From Roseateles sp. XES5 (lineage in GTDB: Bacteria; Pseudomonadota; Alphaproteobacteria; Rhizobiales; Rhizobiaceae), in assembly GCF_020535545.1 (NCBI RefSeq), contig NZ_CP084754.1, positions 248,001 through 312,000 on the forward strand: 64,000 bases of DNA. The letters run 5' to 3'. Positions within the stretch are counted from its first letter, which is position 1. Each line of letters opens with the position of its first letter. The translations under genes and the position numbers were made by a program. Below are positions 63,683-64,000 of the stretch, in pieces. Under the pieces are notes generated by a model. It was not told the DNA's origin, did no database searches, and saw nothing but the letters and a program-made list of their open reading frames with translations.

Positions 63683-64000
63683 CCGGCGCGCCTTCCCGGC
63701 ATTGGAACAGGCAGGTCCGGCCACGGCCACCGGTTTTGGCGCGATAGAGCGCCGTGTCGGCCCGGTCGATGATCTGGCCGACCGAAAGGTCGGGGCCGCC
63801 GTCTCCGGCAATGCCGGCGCTGAAGCCGACGGCGGCCGTCGCATCGGGATGAGGCTTGATCCGTCCAGCCTCCCGGCGCAGGTCTTCCAGAGCGGTGACG
63901 CAATCCGCCGGACCATGGCCGGGGAAGACGATCAGGAACTCTTCTCCACCCCAGCGCCCCATGATCACCTCCGCCGGCAGTTTGGCGCGCGCTGCGGCGG
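63678..64000 (-). CDS. Diguanylate cyclase GGDEF domain, C-terminal part (start outside window)
   Basis: 107 codons of a GGDEF domain whose frame stays open to the window end. The active motif is GGEEF in IMGRWGGEEFLIVFPG. Before it come ARAKLPAEV and after it RADTALYRAKTGGRGRTCLFQ, the usual domain end. GGEEF is an active form making cyclic di-GMP. The N-terminal sensor or membrane part is not visible. The inhibitory RxxD site cannot be judged. Confidence 0.92.
   Translation of the reverse strand, partial: AAARAKLPAEVIMGRWGGEEFLIVFPGHGPADCVTALEDLRREAGRIKPHPDATAAVGFSAGIAGDGGPDLSVGQIIDRADTALYRAKTGGRGRTCLFQCREGAPA

Overview
The window is a GC-rich stretch of a Rhizobiales (Rhizobiaceae-like) alphaproteobacterial genome. 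Evidence for this is the density of ABC importers and small-molecule catabolic operons, a napEFDABC operon of rhizobial order, an RhtX/FptX-type siderophore uptake set, rhizobial dispersed palindromes and the general codon style. The first 2.7 kb is the exception. It holds a 5'-truncated MexF/OqxB-type RND pump gene whose CTG-dominated codon use looks betaproteobacterial, and it ends at a perfect 12-bp inverted repeat. It is either transferred DNA or a contig chimera.

Layout. 2.7-7 kb: a MYG1-family protein, an HxlR regulator divergent from a secreted SnoaL-like protein with a palindrome between them, small proteins, a cupin and a DUF899 protein. 7-12.7 kb: an AruI-like 2-oxoacid decarboxylase, a complete polar amino-acid ABC importer and a LysR regulator. 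12.9-20.9 kb: an AmiC/AmiR-type amide-sensing antitermination pair behind a leader with a strong intrinsic terminator, followed by a dipeptide-type ABC importer with an acetamidase/formamidase inside the operon. 20.9-32.6 kb: a ten-gene operon on the minus strand, divergent from a SorC regulator. It carries a ribose-type ABC importer, an acetoin-dehydrogenase-like E1alpha/E1beta/E2 with two lipoyl domains, an AhpD-motif protein, an FGGY kinase and two SDR dehydrogenases. I infer a route that oxidises, phosphorylates and thiolytically cleaves a polyol or deoxy-sugar.

32.6-37.5 kb: periplasmic nitrate reductase. 37.6-43.3 kb: TonB receptor, MFS permease, siderophore reductase and AraC regulator with no biosynthesis genes, so probably xenosiderophore uptake. 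43.3-47 kb: epoxide hydrolase, a PhzF protein divergent from a LysR gene that seems to start at ATT, and an SRPBCC protein. 47-48 kb: ribB under an FMN riboswitch. 48-57.7 kb: a second sugar or polyol locus with a ribose-type ABC importer, a split transketolase, a glycerol-kinase-like FGGY kinase, a SorC regulator and two SDRs.

57.7-62 kb looks like a worn mobile or island region: an IS630-type transposase remnant beside a rhizobial palindrome, AT-rich intergenic DNA, a small lipoprotein, a second PhzF protein, a Yip1-like membrane protein, an omptin protease and the N-terminal stub of a conjugation ATPase (TrbB). 62-64 kb: DUF4142 protein and cupredoxin (coupled), folE, and the 3' part of a GGDEF gene running off the end. 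I saw no tRNA, rRNA or CRISPR array.
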